A DNA stretch of 7,732 nt from Bacteroidales bacterium UBA3754 (GCA_002371705.1 DFGI01000046.1:1-7732); one strand, 5' to 3'; shown: positions 1 to 5,414, numbered from the stretch's first letter. Notes: a model not told the origin generated them from the letters alone. Made by a program: numbers and translations.

Positions 1-254
1 TTCAGCTGGCAGAACTCTTCAATCTTTTCGTCGCCTTCTGGGTCTTGCTCCTTGAACTGGTTGCATGGAAAGCCGATGATGACCAGCCCCTTGTCCTTAT
101 ACTTCTGATTCAGCTCCTCCAATCCTGCAAACTGAGGCGTGAAACCGCACTTGCTGGCCGTGTTGACAATCAGCAACACATTGCCCTTGAACTGTGAGAA
201 ATCAATCTCCTTGCCTTTGCTCGTAAGAGCCCTGAAATCGTAAATCTTTGCCAT
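1..254 (-). CDS. Glutathione peroxidase-family thiol peroxidase, N-terminal part (runs off left edge)
   Basis: The frame opens at the ATG complementary to 252-254 and stays open to base 1, giving about 84 residues (MAKIYDFRALTSKGKEIDFS...). The protein reduces hydrogen peroxide and organic hydroperoxides, presumably in the cytoplasm, since no signal peptide is visible. The peroxidatic site is Cys36 in NTASKCGFTPQF (Cys where animal enzymes have selenocysteine). The family signature GFPCNQF covers residues 61-67 with Cys64, and Cys82 in EEFC aligns by spacing with the resolving cysteine of thioredoxin-dependent (2-Cys) family members. The family is usually about 160-185 residues, so roughly half is missing, including the Trp and Asn of the active site. 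The gene is divergent from the lipoprotein gene at 395. Its promoter carries a palindrome (312-327) that suggests repressor control, plausibly redox-responsive. Family assignment is sure; true glutathione dependence is unlikely for this group. Confidence 0.95.
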   Translation of the reverse strand, partial: MAKIYDFRALTSKGKEIDFSQFKGNVLLIVNTASKCGFTPQFAGLEELNQKYKDKGLVIIGFPCNQFKEQDPEGDEKIEEFCQL

Positions 255-291
255 ATCTGTTATCTGTTTTATATTTATATCGTTCACGACA

Positions 292-320
292 CAAAATTAG
301 AAAAATATTTTATATCGCAA
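292..320 (-). promoter_or_regulatory. Promoter of the glutathione peroxidase gene
   Basis: On the minus strand, 299-292 reads TAATTTTG, a match to the Bacteroidota -7 consensus TAnnTTTG. A TTG at 320-318 lies 18 bases further upstream as a possible -33 element. The start codon is 37 bases downstream of the -7 box, giving a leader of about 30 nt. The -33 position falls inside the 312-327 palindrome. Confidence 0.6.
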
Positions 321-327
321 GCGATAT
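312..327. promoter_or_regulatory. Palindrome ATATCGC-AA-GCGATAT, candidate operator
   Basis: Two perfect 7-bp arms, ATATCGC (312-318) and GCGATAT (321-327), are separated by AA. The site overlaps the likely -33 element of the peroxidase promoter, the place where a bound repressor would block polymerase. Compact dyads of this size are typical of dimeric winged-helix repressors (MarR/OhrR type and others). The identity of the regulator is not visible here. The plus-strand lipoprotein gene begins 67 bases away and could also be affected. Confidence 0.5.
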
Positions 328-353
328 TTCTAAAAAAATGACAAAATTTTTTG

Positions 354-361
354 TATTTTTG
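354..361 (+). promoter_or_regulatory. Probable -7 promoter element of the lipoprotein gene
   Basis: TATTTTTG matches TAnnTTTG and lies 33 bases before the ATG at 395. No clear TTTG/TTG is found at the expected -33 distance, so the assignment rests on the -7 box alone. Confidence 0.4.
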
Positions 362-394
362 AAAAATCAAAAGTGTAAATCTATTTACCTATAA

Positions 395-781
395 ATGAAA
401 CATATAGCATTATCACTCGGTATCTCTTTCTTGCTTTTTTGTTCGTGCCACTCCAACACCACAAAGAGCGACATAACGGAAAACCTTGCCCTTAAAGGTG
501 TAAGCAACTATTGCCACAGTGCATACGACTGGAGCATAGCCGAGAACAATCCTTCAATTATGAACGTGACAATGGGCGAAGCGTCCGAAACCGAATATCA
601 GGTGATATTCCGCAGCTATACGGGTGCGTTGGTCTATTTCTATGTCGATAAGAAAAGCGGCACCACAAGAATGGTTGAATGCGTGCCGAATCTGGGCATC
701 GAGAACGAAGTAGGAACCATTGAGTTGTCCGATTACTTGGAAAACACCGATGCAAAGAATTTACCGACTCAAAATAACTAG
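395..781 (+). CDS. Small secreted lipoprotein of unknown function (128 aa)
   Basis: The N-terminus is a short signal peptide: Lys2, then a hydrophobic stretch ending in LLFCSC. The likely lipidated cysteine is Cys18 (preceding residues F-C-S), with phenylalanine at the usually Leu/Val/Ile lipobox position. Sorting to the outer membrane or periplasm is therefore likely but not certain. The mature part of about 110 residues contains a compact block rich in beta-like segments (EYQVIFRSYTGALVYFYVDK, residues 67-86) and an acidic, Asn-rich tail. I do not recognise a named domain. The start is the first ATG after a TAnnTTTG box, and the signal peptide begins exactly there. It is followed by a separate promoter for the next gene, so it is probably monocistronic. 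Neighbouring oxidoreductases do not reveal its role. Confidence 0.75.
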   Translation: MKHIALSLGISFLLFCSCHSNTTKSDITENLALKGVSNYCHSAYDWSIAENNPSIMNVTMGEASETEYQVIFRSYTGALVYFYVDKKSGTTRMVECVPNLGIENEVGTIELSDYLENTDAKNLPTQNN

Positions 782-803
782 TTCATTTTTGCTGCCAAAA
801 TCG

Positions 804-811
804 TATATTTG
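804..811 (+). promoter_or_regulatory. -7 promoter element of the flavin reductase/SDR unit
   Basis: TATATTTG is an exact match to TAnnTTTG. Transcription would start near 817, which leaves only about 9 nt before the possible TTG at 826 but about 17 nt before the ATG at 835. This supports the ATG as the true start. No good -33 element is seen at the usual spacing. Confidence 0.55.
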
Positions 812-834
812 CCTATGTATCAAATTTGACGAAT

Positions 835-1398
835 ATGAAAAGTTTTAAACCTAACTCGTGGCTACTGCCACAACCGGTGCTTATTATCGGCACGTATGAC
901 AAGAACGGAAAGCCAAACGCGATGAACGCCGCTTGGGGCGGACAATGGGACGCTCACGAGATTATGATTTCGCTCGGCTCGCACCAAACAACCGACAATC
1001 TTGCCGTAAATCGCGACTTCACCGTGACGTTTGCAACTGCCGAAACCGTGGTGGCAGCCGATTATGTGGGCATTGCCAGCGGACGCAAAACTCCCGACAA
1101 GATGGAAAAAACTGGCTGGACAATCACCAAAGCTCCCAACGTGAACGCTCCTGTGTTCGGCAATTTCCCTATCACACTCGAATGTCGCCTGACGCAGAAA
1201 ATTGGCGAAAGCACCGAAGGATACAACCTTGTGGCTGAAATTGTCAACATTCTCTGCGACGAAAAATATCTTGCCGCCGACGGCAAACCCGACGTGGAAA
1301 AAATGGGACTCATCATATTCGACCCTATCCATCACACATACATCCAGTTGGGTAAAAAAGTCGGCAACGCGTTCTCCGACGGCAATAAATTGAAATAA
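835..1398 (+). CDS. Flavin reductase-like, FMN-binding domain protein (flavoredoxin type)
   Basis: 187 residues, MKSFKPNSWLLPQPVLIIGT...; a single flavin-reductase-like split-barrel domain spans almost the whole protein. Typical family features are visible: the opening strand ending in VLIIGTYDKNGKPNAMN (residues 15-31), the small-residue stretch AAWGGQ (32-37) and SLGSHQTTDN (around residue 48-57), which in this family contact the FMN phosphate and ring. It probably binds FMN and acts as a cytoplasmic NAD(P)H:flavin reductase or flavoredoxin-like electron carrier; the physiological partner is unknown. An in-frame TTG at 826 would add three residues, but the ATG at 835 fits the promoter better. 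The SDR gene begins 14 bases after its stop, so the two are very likely co-transcribed, suggesting a shared redox role. Confidence 0.9.
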   Translation: MKSFKPNSWLLPQPVLIIGTYDKNGKPNAMNAAWGGQWDAHEIMISLGSHQTTDNLAVNRDFTVTFATAETVVAADYVGIASGRKTPDKMEKTGWTITKAPNVNAPVFGNFPITLECRLTQKIGESTEGYNLVAEIVNILCDEKYLAADGKPDVEKMGLIIFDPIHHTYIQLGKKVGNAFSDGNKLK

Positions 1399-1412
1399 AA
1401 CACACGACGAAC

Positions 1413-2084
1413 ATGAAAGTGATTCTTACCGGTGCCACGGGCTACGTGGGCGAAGGTGTGCTGCTGGAACTGCTCCGCACGCCCGAAGTTGAAAAAGTTT
1501 TGTCGGTCGGTCGCCGTTCGGTGGAGATTGACAAGTACGAATGTCTGACAGCCGACGAGAAAGGCAAATTCGAAGAATATATTGTGTCGGACTTGATGGA
1601 TTTGAACGCCGGCGACGAGCGTTTCATGGGCTACGACGCAGTGTATTTCATTGCAGGCATTTCGTCAATCGGTATGGCCGAGGACGCATATCGCCGCATA
1701 TCGTACGACATTCCCACGCATTTTGCCGACATTATGCCCGACAAAGAAAAGATGACATTCATCTATCTCAGCGGCGCAGGCACAAATCCGAACGGCAAGC
1801 AATGGTGGATGCCGATAAAGGGAGCCACGGAGCAATATGTGGCCAAGGCGGGATTTCGTCACGCGTTTGCGTACCGTCCAGCCCTTATGCGATGGGCAAA
1901 AGGCCAACGCCGTATGCAGAACATGCAGTATGTATTCATTTTGTTCTATCCGCTTATGTATGTGCTTGGCGGAGCAAACAATATGACCGAAATGGCTCAT
2001 TCCATGCTCGCCTGTTCCCGCGACGGCTATTCAAAATTTGCCATTGGCGCAAACGATATTAAAAAATTGGCGAAGAAGTGGTAG
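1413..2084 (+). CDS. NAD(P)-binding atypical short-chain dehydrogenase/epimerase-like protein
   Basis: 223 residues. The N-terminus MKVILTGATGYVGEG carries the Rossmann dinucleotide-binding glycine motif (Gly7, Gly10, Gly13). SVGRRS (31-36) follows at the end of the second strand, where the cofactor's adenosine ribose is read, and YFIAGISS (78-85) and FIYLSGAGTN (116-125) match later strands of the fold. Lys136 in MPIKGATEQ takes the place of the catalytic lysine region, but a clear Tyr-x-x-x-Lys is not seen (Trp131/Trp132 precede it). It therefore belongs with atypical or extended SDRs, and catalysis is uncertain. Residues 172-190 (QYVFILFYPLMYVLGGANN) are hydrophobic and could pack on a membrane or substrate. 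It is co-transcribed with the flavin-reductase gene 14 bases upstream. It sits at the short end for NmrA/epimerase-type relatives; the substrate is unknown. Confidence 0.85.
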   Translation: MKVILTGATGYVGEGVLLELLRTPEVEKVLSVGRRSVEIDKYECLTADEKGKFEEYIVSDLMDLNAGDERFMGYDAVYFIAGISSIGMAEDAYRRISYDIPTHFADIMPDKEKMTFIYLSGAGTNPNGKQWWMPIKGATEQYVAKAGFRHAFAYRPALMRWAKGQRRMQNMQYVFILFYPLMYVLGGANNMTEMAHSMLACSRDGYSKFAIGANDIKKLAKKW

Positions 2085-2176
2085 TTAACCACATATCATA
2101 CACGTTTTCCGAAGATAAAAACACATTGACGTTGTGGTCGTCAGCAGGTATTACAGGAAATTACATTAAACAGTAG
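2063..2176 (+). pseudogene. Orphan C-terminal-like reading frame without a start (possible gene remnant)
   Basis: In a frame shifted relative to the SDR gene, the stretch from 2063 to the TAG at 2174-2176 is open. It translates to a protein-like sequence including NHISYTFSEDKNTLTLWSS (from Asn at 2087) and ending GNYIKQ. There is no ATG, and an in-frame TAA lies immediately upstream at 2060-2062. It reads like the last beta-strands of a small secreted or lipocalin-like protein, but I cannot name a family. The open run is only 38 codons including the stop, so chance is a real alternative. If genuine, it is the tail of a gene whose body was lost, perhaps by a deletion ending inside the 3' end of the SDR gene. 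Confidence 0.3.
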
Positions 2177-2200
2177 GTATTCTTATACTCCTGCTTTGTT
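2172..2200. terminator. Weak hairpin between convergent units, possible terminator
   Basis: AGTAGG (2172-2177) can pair with CCTGCT (2190-2195) using one G-T pair. TAT/ATA extends the stem with a two-base bulge, closing a TCTT loop, and TTGTT follows on the plus strand. It lies where transcription from the SDR unit and from the Sel1 operon converge. The T-run is short, so this is tentative. Confidence 0.3.
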
Positions 2201-2278
2201 ATAAAAGGTTTCAGAAACTGCTTTTTGTTGTACAATCTCAGAAAGTGGTTTCACGCTTTTGGCATCCCAATACTCCAT
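2183..2278 (-). CDS. Possible 31-residue small protein at the end of the Sel1 operon
   Basis: Reading the minus strand, ATG at 2278-2276 opens a frame closed by TAA at 2185-2183. The 31-residue product begins MEYWDAKSVKPLSEIVQQKA. It starts 21 bases after the Sel1 gene's stop and is in the same frame, with two TAA stops between. Composition is ordinary for a soluble, helix-forming peptide, and no family is recognised. It could be a real small ORF, an N-terminal fragment of a lost gene, or chance. Its end overlaps the 2172-2195 hairpin. No independent promoter is seen, so it would be expressed only by read-through from the operon. Confidence 0.3.
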   Translation of the reverse strand: MEYWDAKSVKPLSEIVQQKAVSETFYNKAGV

Positions 2279-2299
2279 ATTAAAACGTTAACGGTATTG

Positions 2300-3226
2300 T
2301 TAGAATGGCACCTCACTGAAATCAGGTTCAGGTTTACTATCTTCGTTTTTATCTTCGGATTGCTCAGCGTTGTGTTTTATTTTATCAAGGCTCTCTTTTG
2401 CCATTTCATTTCCTAATTCTGCGGCTTTTTCGTAGTATTTAATAGCCATTGAAATATCCTTTTTTATACCCATTCCATTCTCGTAAAACGTTCCGAGTTT
2501 ATATTGAGATTCACCACATCCTTGTTCAGCCGCTTTGCTGTACCATTCAAATGCTTTTTTATAATTTTTTCTAACGCCATTACCATACTCATAACAGACG
2601 GCAAGATTGTGTTGTGCATAAATATGCCCTTGCTCGGCCGCTTTGGAGAACCATTTTATCGCTTGTCTATAATCTTGTTCCGTGCCGTCCCCGTCTATAT
2701 AGCATCCTCCTAAGTTATATTGGGCAGGTGCATATCCTTGTTCTGCCGATTTTGTATACCATTCCACAGCTTTTTTAGAGTCTTTTTCTACTCCGTAACC
2801 GTTTAAATAACATATCCCAATATCGTTTTGCGAAAATGAATCGCCTTGTTCTGCTGCCTTAAAAAACCATTCTAAAGCCTTTTTGTAGTCTTTCTTAACA
2901 CCAGTTCCGTAGTAATAACAAATGGCAAGATTCCATTGGGCACCGATTGCTCCTTGTTCTGCAGACTTTGTGTACAATTCTACGGCTTTCTCAAGATTTA
3001 TTTCTACACCTTTCCCTTTTTCATAGCATACAGCAAGATTGTTTTGTGATCCCAAATGTCCTTGTTCGCTAGATTTGGTGTACCATTCTATGGCTTTAGC
3101 GAGGTCTTTTTCAACACCATCTCCTTTTTTGTAGCGTTCACCAAGAAGAAACTGTGCTTCTGCATCGCCTTGTTCTGCCAACGCCTTTAGTTTTTCGATT
3201 GTCAGTTTTGAATATGGATTTTTCAT
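2300..3226 (-). CDS. Sel1-like repeat (SLR) protein, cytoplasmic
   Basis: 308 residues. A short N-terminal segment (1-17) leads into seven consecutive Sel1 repeats of exactly 36 residues. Each begins EQG, at residues 18, 54, 90, 126, 162, 198 and 234, with the hallmark AQxxLGxxYxxGxGVxKDxxKAxEWYxKAA pattern. An eighth half repeat follows at 270 (ELGNEMAKESL). The last about 25 residues are a polar, acidic tail (EDKNEDSKPEPDFSEVPF). No signal peptide or membrane segment is present, so it is presumably cytosolic. Sel1 arrays form right-handed alpha-alpha superhelices that bind other proteins, so the likely role is adaptor or scaffold. It starts four bases after the stop of the deiminase-like gene, implying translational coupling and a joint function. 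It is unlike the secreted Sel1 proteins of many bacteria. The partner is unknown. Confidence 0.95.
   Translation of the reverse strand: MKNPYSKLTIEKLKALAEQGDAEAQFLLGERYKKGDGVEKDLAKAIEWYTKSSEQGHLGSQNNLAVCYEKGKGVEINLEKAVELYTKSAEQGAIGAQWNLAICYYYGTGVKKDYKKALEWFFKAAEQGDSFSQNDIGICYLNGYGVEKDSKKAVEWYTKSAEQGYAPAQYNLGGCYIDGDGTEQDYRQAIKWFSKAAEQGHIYAQHNLAVCYEYGNGVRKNYKKAFEWYSKAAEQGCGESQYKLGTFYENGMGIKKDISMAIKYYEKAAELGNEMAKESLDKIKHNAEQSEDKNEDSKPEPDFSEVPF
2420..3175 (-). repeat. Seven 108-bp coding tandem repeats (Sel1 units)
   Basis: Codons 18-269 of the Sel1 gene form seven units of exactly 108 bp with no insertion or deletion. Units are diverged at the DNA level, although the segment encoding Ala-Glu-Gln-Gly (plus-strand CCTTGTTCTGC-like) recurs in nearly every unit. 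This is a coding repeat and not a mobile or CRISPR array. Confidence 0.9.
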
Positions 3227-3230
3227 TGTT

Positions 3231-4061
3231 CTAATTTTTTACATTCCACGAAATGCAGTTCAACGCGCCGCCTTTCCGAACGGCTTCCAACGCAGGCACG
3301 CCATACACTTTGCATTGTGGCAATACATCTTTTATTTGTTCCAATGCCTGTTCGTCTTCGGGAATTCCTAACTGTGGCACAAAAACTAAATTTCCCACTT
3401 GCAAATAATTGATATACGACCAACTGCGTTTGTGTTTCTGTTTTACGTTGAATGTCAATGGAATAACTTCAACAGATTTTTTCAGATTGTTCATAAAACG
3501 ACGTGCAAAATAAGGGTCGGAATCAGCATAGTTCGTCATCAACACTTGGTTGTTACCAACAAAGTGAACTATACCGTCACTATGACCAAATATCTCTTCT
3601 TCATCCCACGGAAGAAAGATTATATCGCATTGAAACGCCTCTTCGAGCATACGGATAATGTCTTTTTGTTTCTTGTCCTTGTTTTCGGCGAACACTTTCT
3701 TCGTCATAATTATCTTATCGTCGCACTTTACAATGTTGCCGCCGTCTAAAACCAAATCCAAATTGGTGACTTTTTCCTGACGAAGGCAGTCGATGTTCCC
3801 AATGCTATTGACATCAGTGATAGTACGCTTGTAATAAGGCGTTTGCAAGTAATCGGGATTGTATTTGTAGAAAACAAAATGCTTTTCGCTTTGCTGAATG
3901 GGCATATAGTCGCGACACCAAATATCCTTGGTGTTCGCAAGCAGCCGATGGTCTATCCCGTTGTCACTGAGGATTTTGTCAATACTGTTATAGAGTATCG
4001 GACATTTTTTCGGCAACAAGTCCGAAAAGAAAACGGTGTTGGTTTGGAAGTCGGTGGTCAT
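3231..4061 (-). CDS. Peptidyl-arginine deiminase / agmatine deiminase family protein (short variant)
   Basis: 276 residues; the guanidino-group-modifying (PAD_porph, GME superfamily) fold. Motifs in order: WCRDYMP (48-54), which supplies the substrate-guanidinium Asp51; LDGGNIV (105-111); FGHSDGIVHFV (158-168), with the catalytic His160 and Asp162; and GGALNCISWN (264-273), with the nucleophile Cys269 close to the C-terminus. Known relatives hydrolyse agmatine or arginine residues to release ammonia and leave a citrulline-type product. With the full catalytic set present, activity is likely, but the substrate is not determined. It is shorter than typical AguA (about 340-370 residues), and the residue before the Cys is Asn268, where agmatine deiminases usually have His. 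There is no signal peptide, so it is cytoplasmic, unlike secreted Porphyromonas PAD. It lies 7 bases after the upstream gene and 4 before the Sel1 gene in one operon. Confidence 0.9.
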   Translation of the reverse strand: MTTDFQTNTVFFSDLLPKKCPILYNSIDKILSDNGIDHRLLANTKDIWCRDYMPIQQSEKHFVFYKYNPDYLQTPYYKRTITDVNSIGNIDCLRQEKVTNLDLVLDGGNIVKCDDKIIMTKKVFAENKDKKQKDIIRMLEEAFQCDIIFLPWDEEEIFGHSDGIVHFVGNNQVLMTNYADSDPYFARRFMNNLKKSVEVIPLTFNVKQKHKRSWSYINYLQVGNLVFVPQLGIPEDEQALEQIKDVLPQCKVYGVPALEAVRKGGALNCISWNVKN

Positions 4062-4068
4062 AGTGTTT

Positions 4069-4713
4069 TTATTTGAATCTGTCTGTATTATAACATCCTT
4101 TTCGTGAAATTATACTCCCTTTTTTCTTATCAAATTTTTCTTTGTATGGATTCCAATCTTCAATAGAAATATTTGAGTCATAGAAGCATAGGTTTTCGTT
4201 TTCATCAATGTTTTTCTGCATATCATTTTTCCCCAGAAGTCTATTGGTTTGTTTTACAATAGGATTCCTCTCTCGTTTTTTTATTAGTTTTAACATAGGC
4301 ATCTCTTTCCCTTGGCACTCATTTAATATCTCATCTTTGCAATTTAAAGGACCTGCTGTTATTTTATTATTTTCATTCATTACCGCTCGAATAAGAATAC
4401 CTCCAAATTTAGGTTTGTCCTTCATGTAATTGCTTTCAAAGCAAATGTCTATACCACTTAAGTGAAAAAACAAGTCTCCTGCTTTACTATTTCTTGCGTA
4501 TGTTACTTTTGTCCATTCTTTTTCTTTCCAATCAAATTTCCAATAATAGAACTCTATTTCTGCAAAATAGTATTCTGTTCCATTACAATTGATACAGTAT
4601 TTGGAAAAGAGAAGTTGTGCGATTTTCTTGCATTCTTTTTGAAAATCTTTTATTTTTCCATCTTTAATGTTTTCAAATTGATTTTTCAACATTGTTTCCA
4701 TTTTTTCTTCCAT
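4069..4713 (-). CDS. Uncharacterised protein with FHLSGIDICFE and GGILIRA motifs
   Basis: 214 residues from the ATG at 4713 (MEEKMETMLKNQFENIKDGK). The first about 40 residues are charged and helical. A central block, residues 48-130, contains EIEFYYWKFDWKEKEW, then DLFFHLSGIDICFE (80-93), KFGGILIRAVM (102-112) and ITAGPLNCKDEIL (118-130). From memory, this order of motifs (FYY...FH.SGID.TF...GGILIR....GPL) occurs in a widespread family sometimes labelled, doubtfully, 3-methyladenine DNA glycosylase-like. No catalytic assignment is safe. The C-terminal third is basic and then Asn/Asp-rich. A GTG at 4866 would lengthen the frame by 51 residues, but that part covers the promoter, so it is rejected. 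It is the first gene of the three-gene operon, with strong A+T bias suggesting acquired DNA. Confidence 0.8.
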   Translation of the reverse strand: MEEKMETMLKNQFENIKDGKIKDFQKECKKIAQLLFSKYCINCNGTEYYFAEIEFYYWKFDWKEKEWTKVTYARNSKAGDLFFHLSGIDICFESNYMKDKPKFGGILIRAVMNENNKITAGPLNCKDEILNECQGKEMPMLKLIKKRERNPIVKQTNRLLGKNDMQKNIDENENLCFYDSNISIEDWNPYKEKFDKKKGSIISRKGCYNTDRFK

Positions 4714-4739
4714 AACTTTAAAATTTTTAATTCCAAAAG

Positions 4740-4770
4740 CAAAGGTAAACCATACCTTGAAAGAAAAAAA
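4740..4770 (-). promoter_or_regulatory. Promoter of the unknown-deiminase-Sel1 operon
   Basis: On the minus strand, 4747-4740 reads TACCTTTG, an exact TAnnTTTG -7 box, with a weak TTC-type -33 about 19 bases upstream. It lies 26 bases before the ATG at 4713 and inside any longer reading from 4866, so it decides the start. The remainder of the divergent gap (to 4930) is very A+T-rich, with an 8-bp inverted repeat TAAATGTT (4775-4782) / AACATTTA (4828-4835). Confidence 0.6.
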
Positions 4771-4876
4771 GTTATAAATGTTAAAAATTGTTAAAAGTTC
4801 AAAAAATATATAATTATTTGATTTATAAACATTTAATAATATAAAATTTATCAAATTACTTACCACACTCTTTGCA

Positions 4877-4907
4877 TTGTGAGTTGTACATTATTTTCCT
4901 ATCTTTG
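4877..4907 (+). promoter_or_regulatory. Promoter of the ORF6N gene
   Basis: TTG at 4877-4879 and TATCTTTG at 4900-4907 form a Bacteroidota-type promoter with a 20-base spacer. The ATG at 4931 follows 23 bases after the -7 box. Confidence 0.65.
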
Positions 4908-4930
4908 CCGCATTATTAAACATTAACATA

Positions 4931-5353
4931 ATGAATAAACTGCAACCTGTTCAACCTATTTCGGTTGATAACCTTAAGACAAAAATCTACGAATTTCGTG
5001 GGCAAAAAGTTATGCTTGACAGAGATTTGGCAGAATTATACCACGTTGAAACAAAAGTACTTAACCAAGCGGTAAAACGAAACATTATGCGTTTCCCTGC
5101 TGATTTTATGTTCCAATTAAATGATTCTGAGTTTCAAAATTGGAAGTCGCAATTTGCGACATCCAATTCTATAAAATTTCAATCTTTACACGAGTACCTT
5201 GAAAATATTTTAACCACTCAAAACGACATAAACGATGACACAGCAGCACAATTGGAACTGATAAACCAAACCCTTGCAGAATTACAAGCAGAAAATACCA
5301 TACGAAAAGAATTTGCCGAACGGAAACCCGTTGGGTTTAAGATAGAGAAATGA
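4931..5353 (+). CDS. ORF6N-domain DNA-binding protein, internally shortened
   Basis: 140 residues. Residues 13-82 are a clear ORF6N domain (PF10543 type): KIYEFRGQKVMLDRDLAELY (18-37), VETKVLNQAVKRN (39-51), MRFPADFMFQLNDSEF (53-68) and SQFATSNSIK (73-82). In ordinary solo ORF6N proteins the next segment holds a basic linker, the FTEQGVAMLS motif and a helix. Here residue 82 is followed directly by FQSLHEYLENILTTQNDIND, which resembles the coiled C-terminal region of such proteins, and then the terminal KPVGFKIEK. Thus about 50-100 residues appear to be missing in frame, with the joint near 5176/5177. ORF6N domains occur in phage antirepressors and as solo genes in Bacteroidota. The DNA-binding part is intact, so a regulatory role is possible. 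It has its own promoter. A perfect palindrome lies inside the gene at 5146-5160. Confidence 0.88.
   Translation: MNKLQPVQPISVDNLKTKIYEFRGQKVMLDRDLAELYHVETKVLNQAVKRNIMRFPADFMFQLNDSEFQNWKSQFATSNSIKFQSLHEYLENILTTQNDINDDTAAQLELINQTLAELQAENTIRKEFAERKPVGFKIEK
5146..5160. other. Perfect 15-bp palindrome inside the ORF6N gene
   Basis: GTCGCAA-T-TTGCGAC covers the codons for Ser-Gln-Phe-Ala-Thr. The homologous codons in the decayed copy at 7103-7127 form a palindrome too, with paired changes. It may be a protein-binding site or an RNA hairpin, or a by-product of the protein sequence. Confidence 0.55.
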
Positions 5354-5357
5354 ACAA
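5337..5357 (+). repeat. 21-nt repeat, left copy (ORF6N 3' end)
   Basis: TTAAGATAGAGAAATGAACA begins the unit, which covers the last four codons and stop of the ORF6N gene plus four bases. It matches 7148-7168 at 20 of 21 positions. The two copies flank the GH43 gene and its promoter, 1811 bp apart, in direct orientation. Confidence 0.75.
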
Positions 5358-5414
5358 CTGCATTCTTGTGATTAAAAATACCTTGCGAAAATATCAAAAT
5401 TCTGGTATTAAGAA

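Noticed and set aside
826..834. TTG start for the flavin-reductase gene, three residues upstream
   Set aside because: The -7 box at 804-811 leaves almost no leader for it, and the ATG at 835 begins the conserved protein.
862..1335. Long minus-strand frame opposite the flavin-reductase gene (157 codons)
   Set aside because: It lies fully antisense to a well-supported gene, with a Cys/His-rich composition typical of shadow frames and no promoter or motif.
1541..2062. 173-codon plus-strand frame inside the SDR gene
   Set aside because: Arg/His/Cys-rich shadow of the SDR coding sequence with no family features.
2225..2416. Hydrophobic plus-strand frame (63 codons) that could look like a small membrane protein
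   Set aside because: It starts at a TTG and mostly runs antisense to the acidic 3' end of the Sel1 gene, whose complement naturally gives Phe/Ile-rich sequence.
2420..3175. Regular 108-bp periodicity as a possible CRISPR or satellite array
   Set aside because: The units are diverged, continuous coding sequence for Sel1 repeats, with no spacer/repeat alternation.
4775..4835. 8-bp inverted repeat TAAATGTT / AACATTTA in the divergent gap
   Set aside because: An A+T-only-type match in a region of about 80% or more A+T is expected by chance. It is mentioned only with the promoter.
4714..4866. GTG start at 4866 adding 51 hydrophobic residues to the unknown protein
   Set aside because: The added part is the translation of a very A+T-rich stretch containing an exact TAnnTTTG promoter (4740-4747 minus) 26 bases before the ATG at 4713.
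3309..4881. 12-mer CTTTGCATTGTG found in the deiminase gene and in the 4714-4930 gap
   Set aside because: A single short match in A+T-rich DNA with no shared flanks or functional placement; likely chance.
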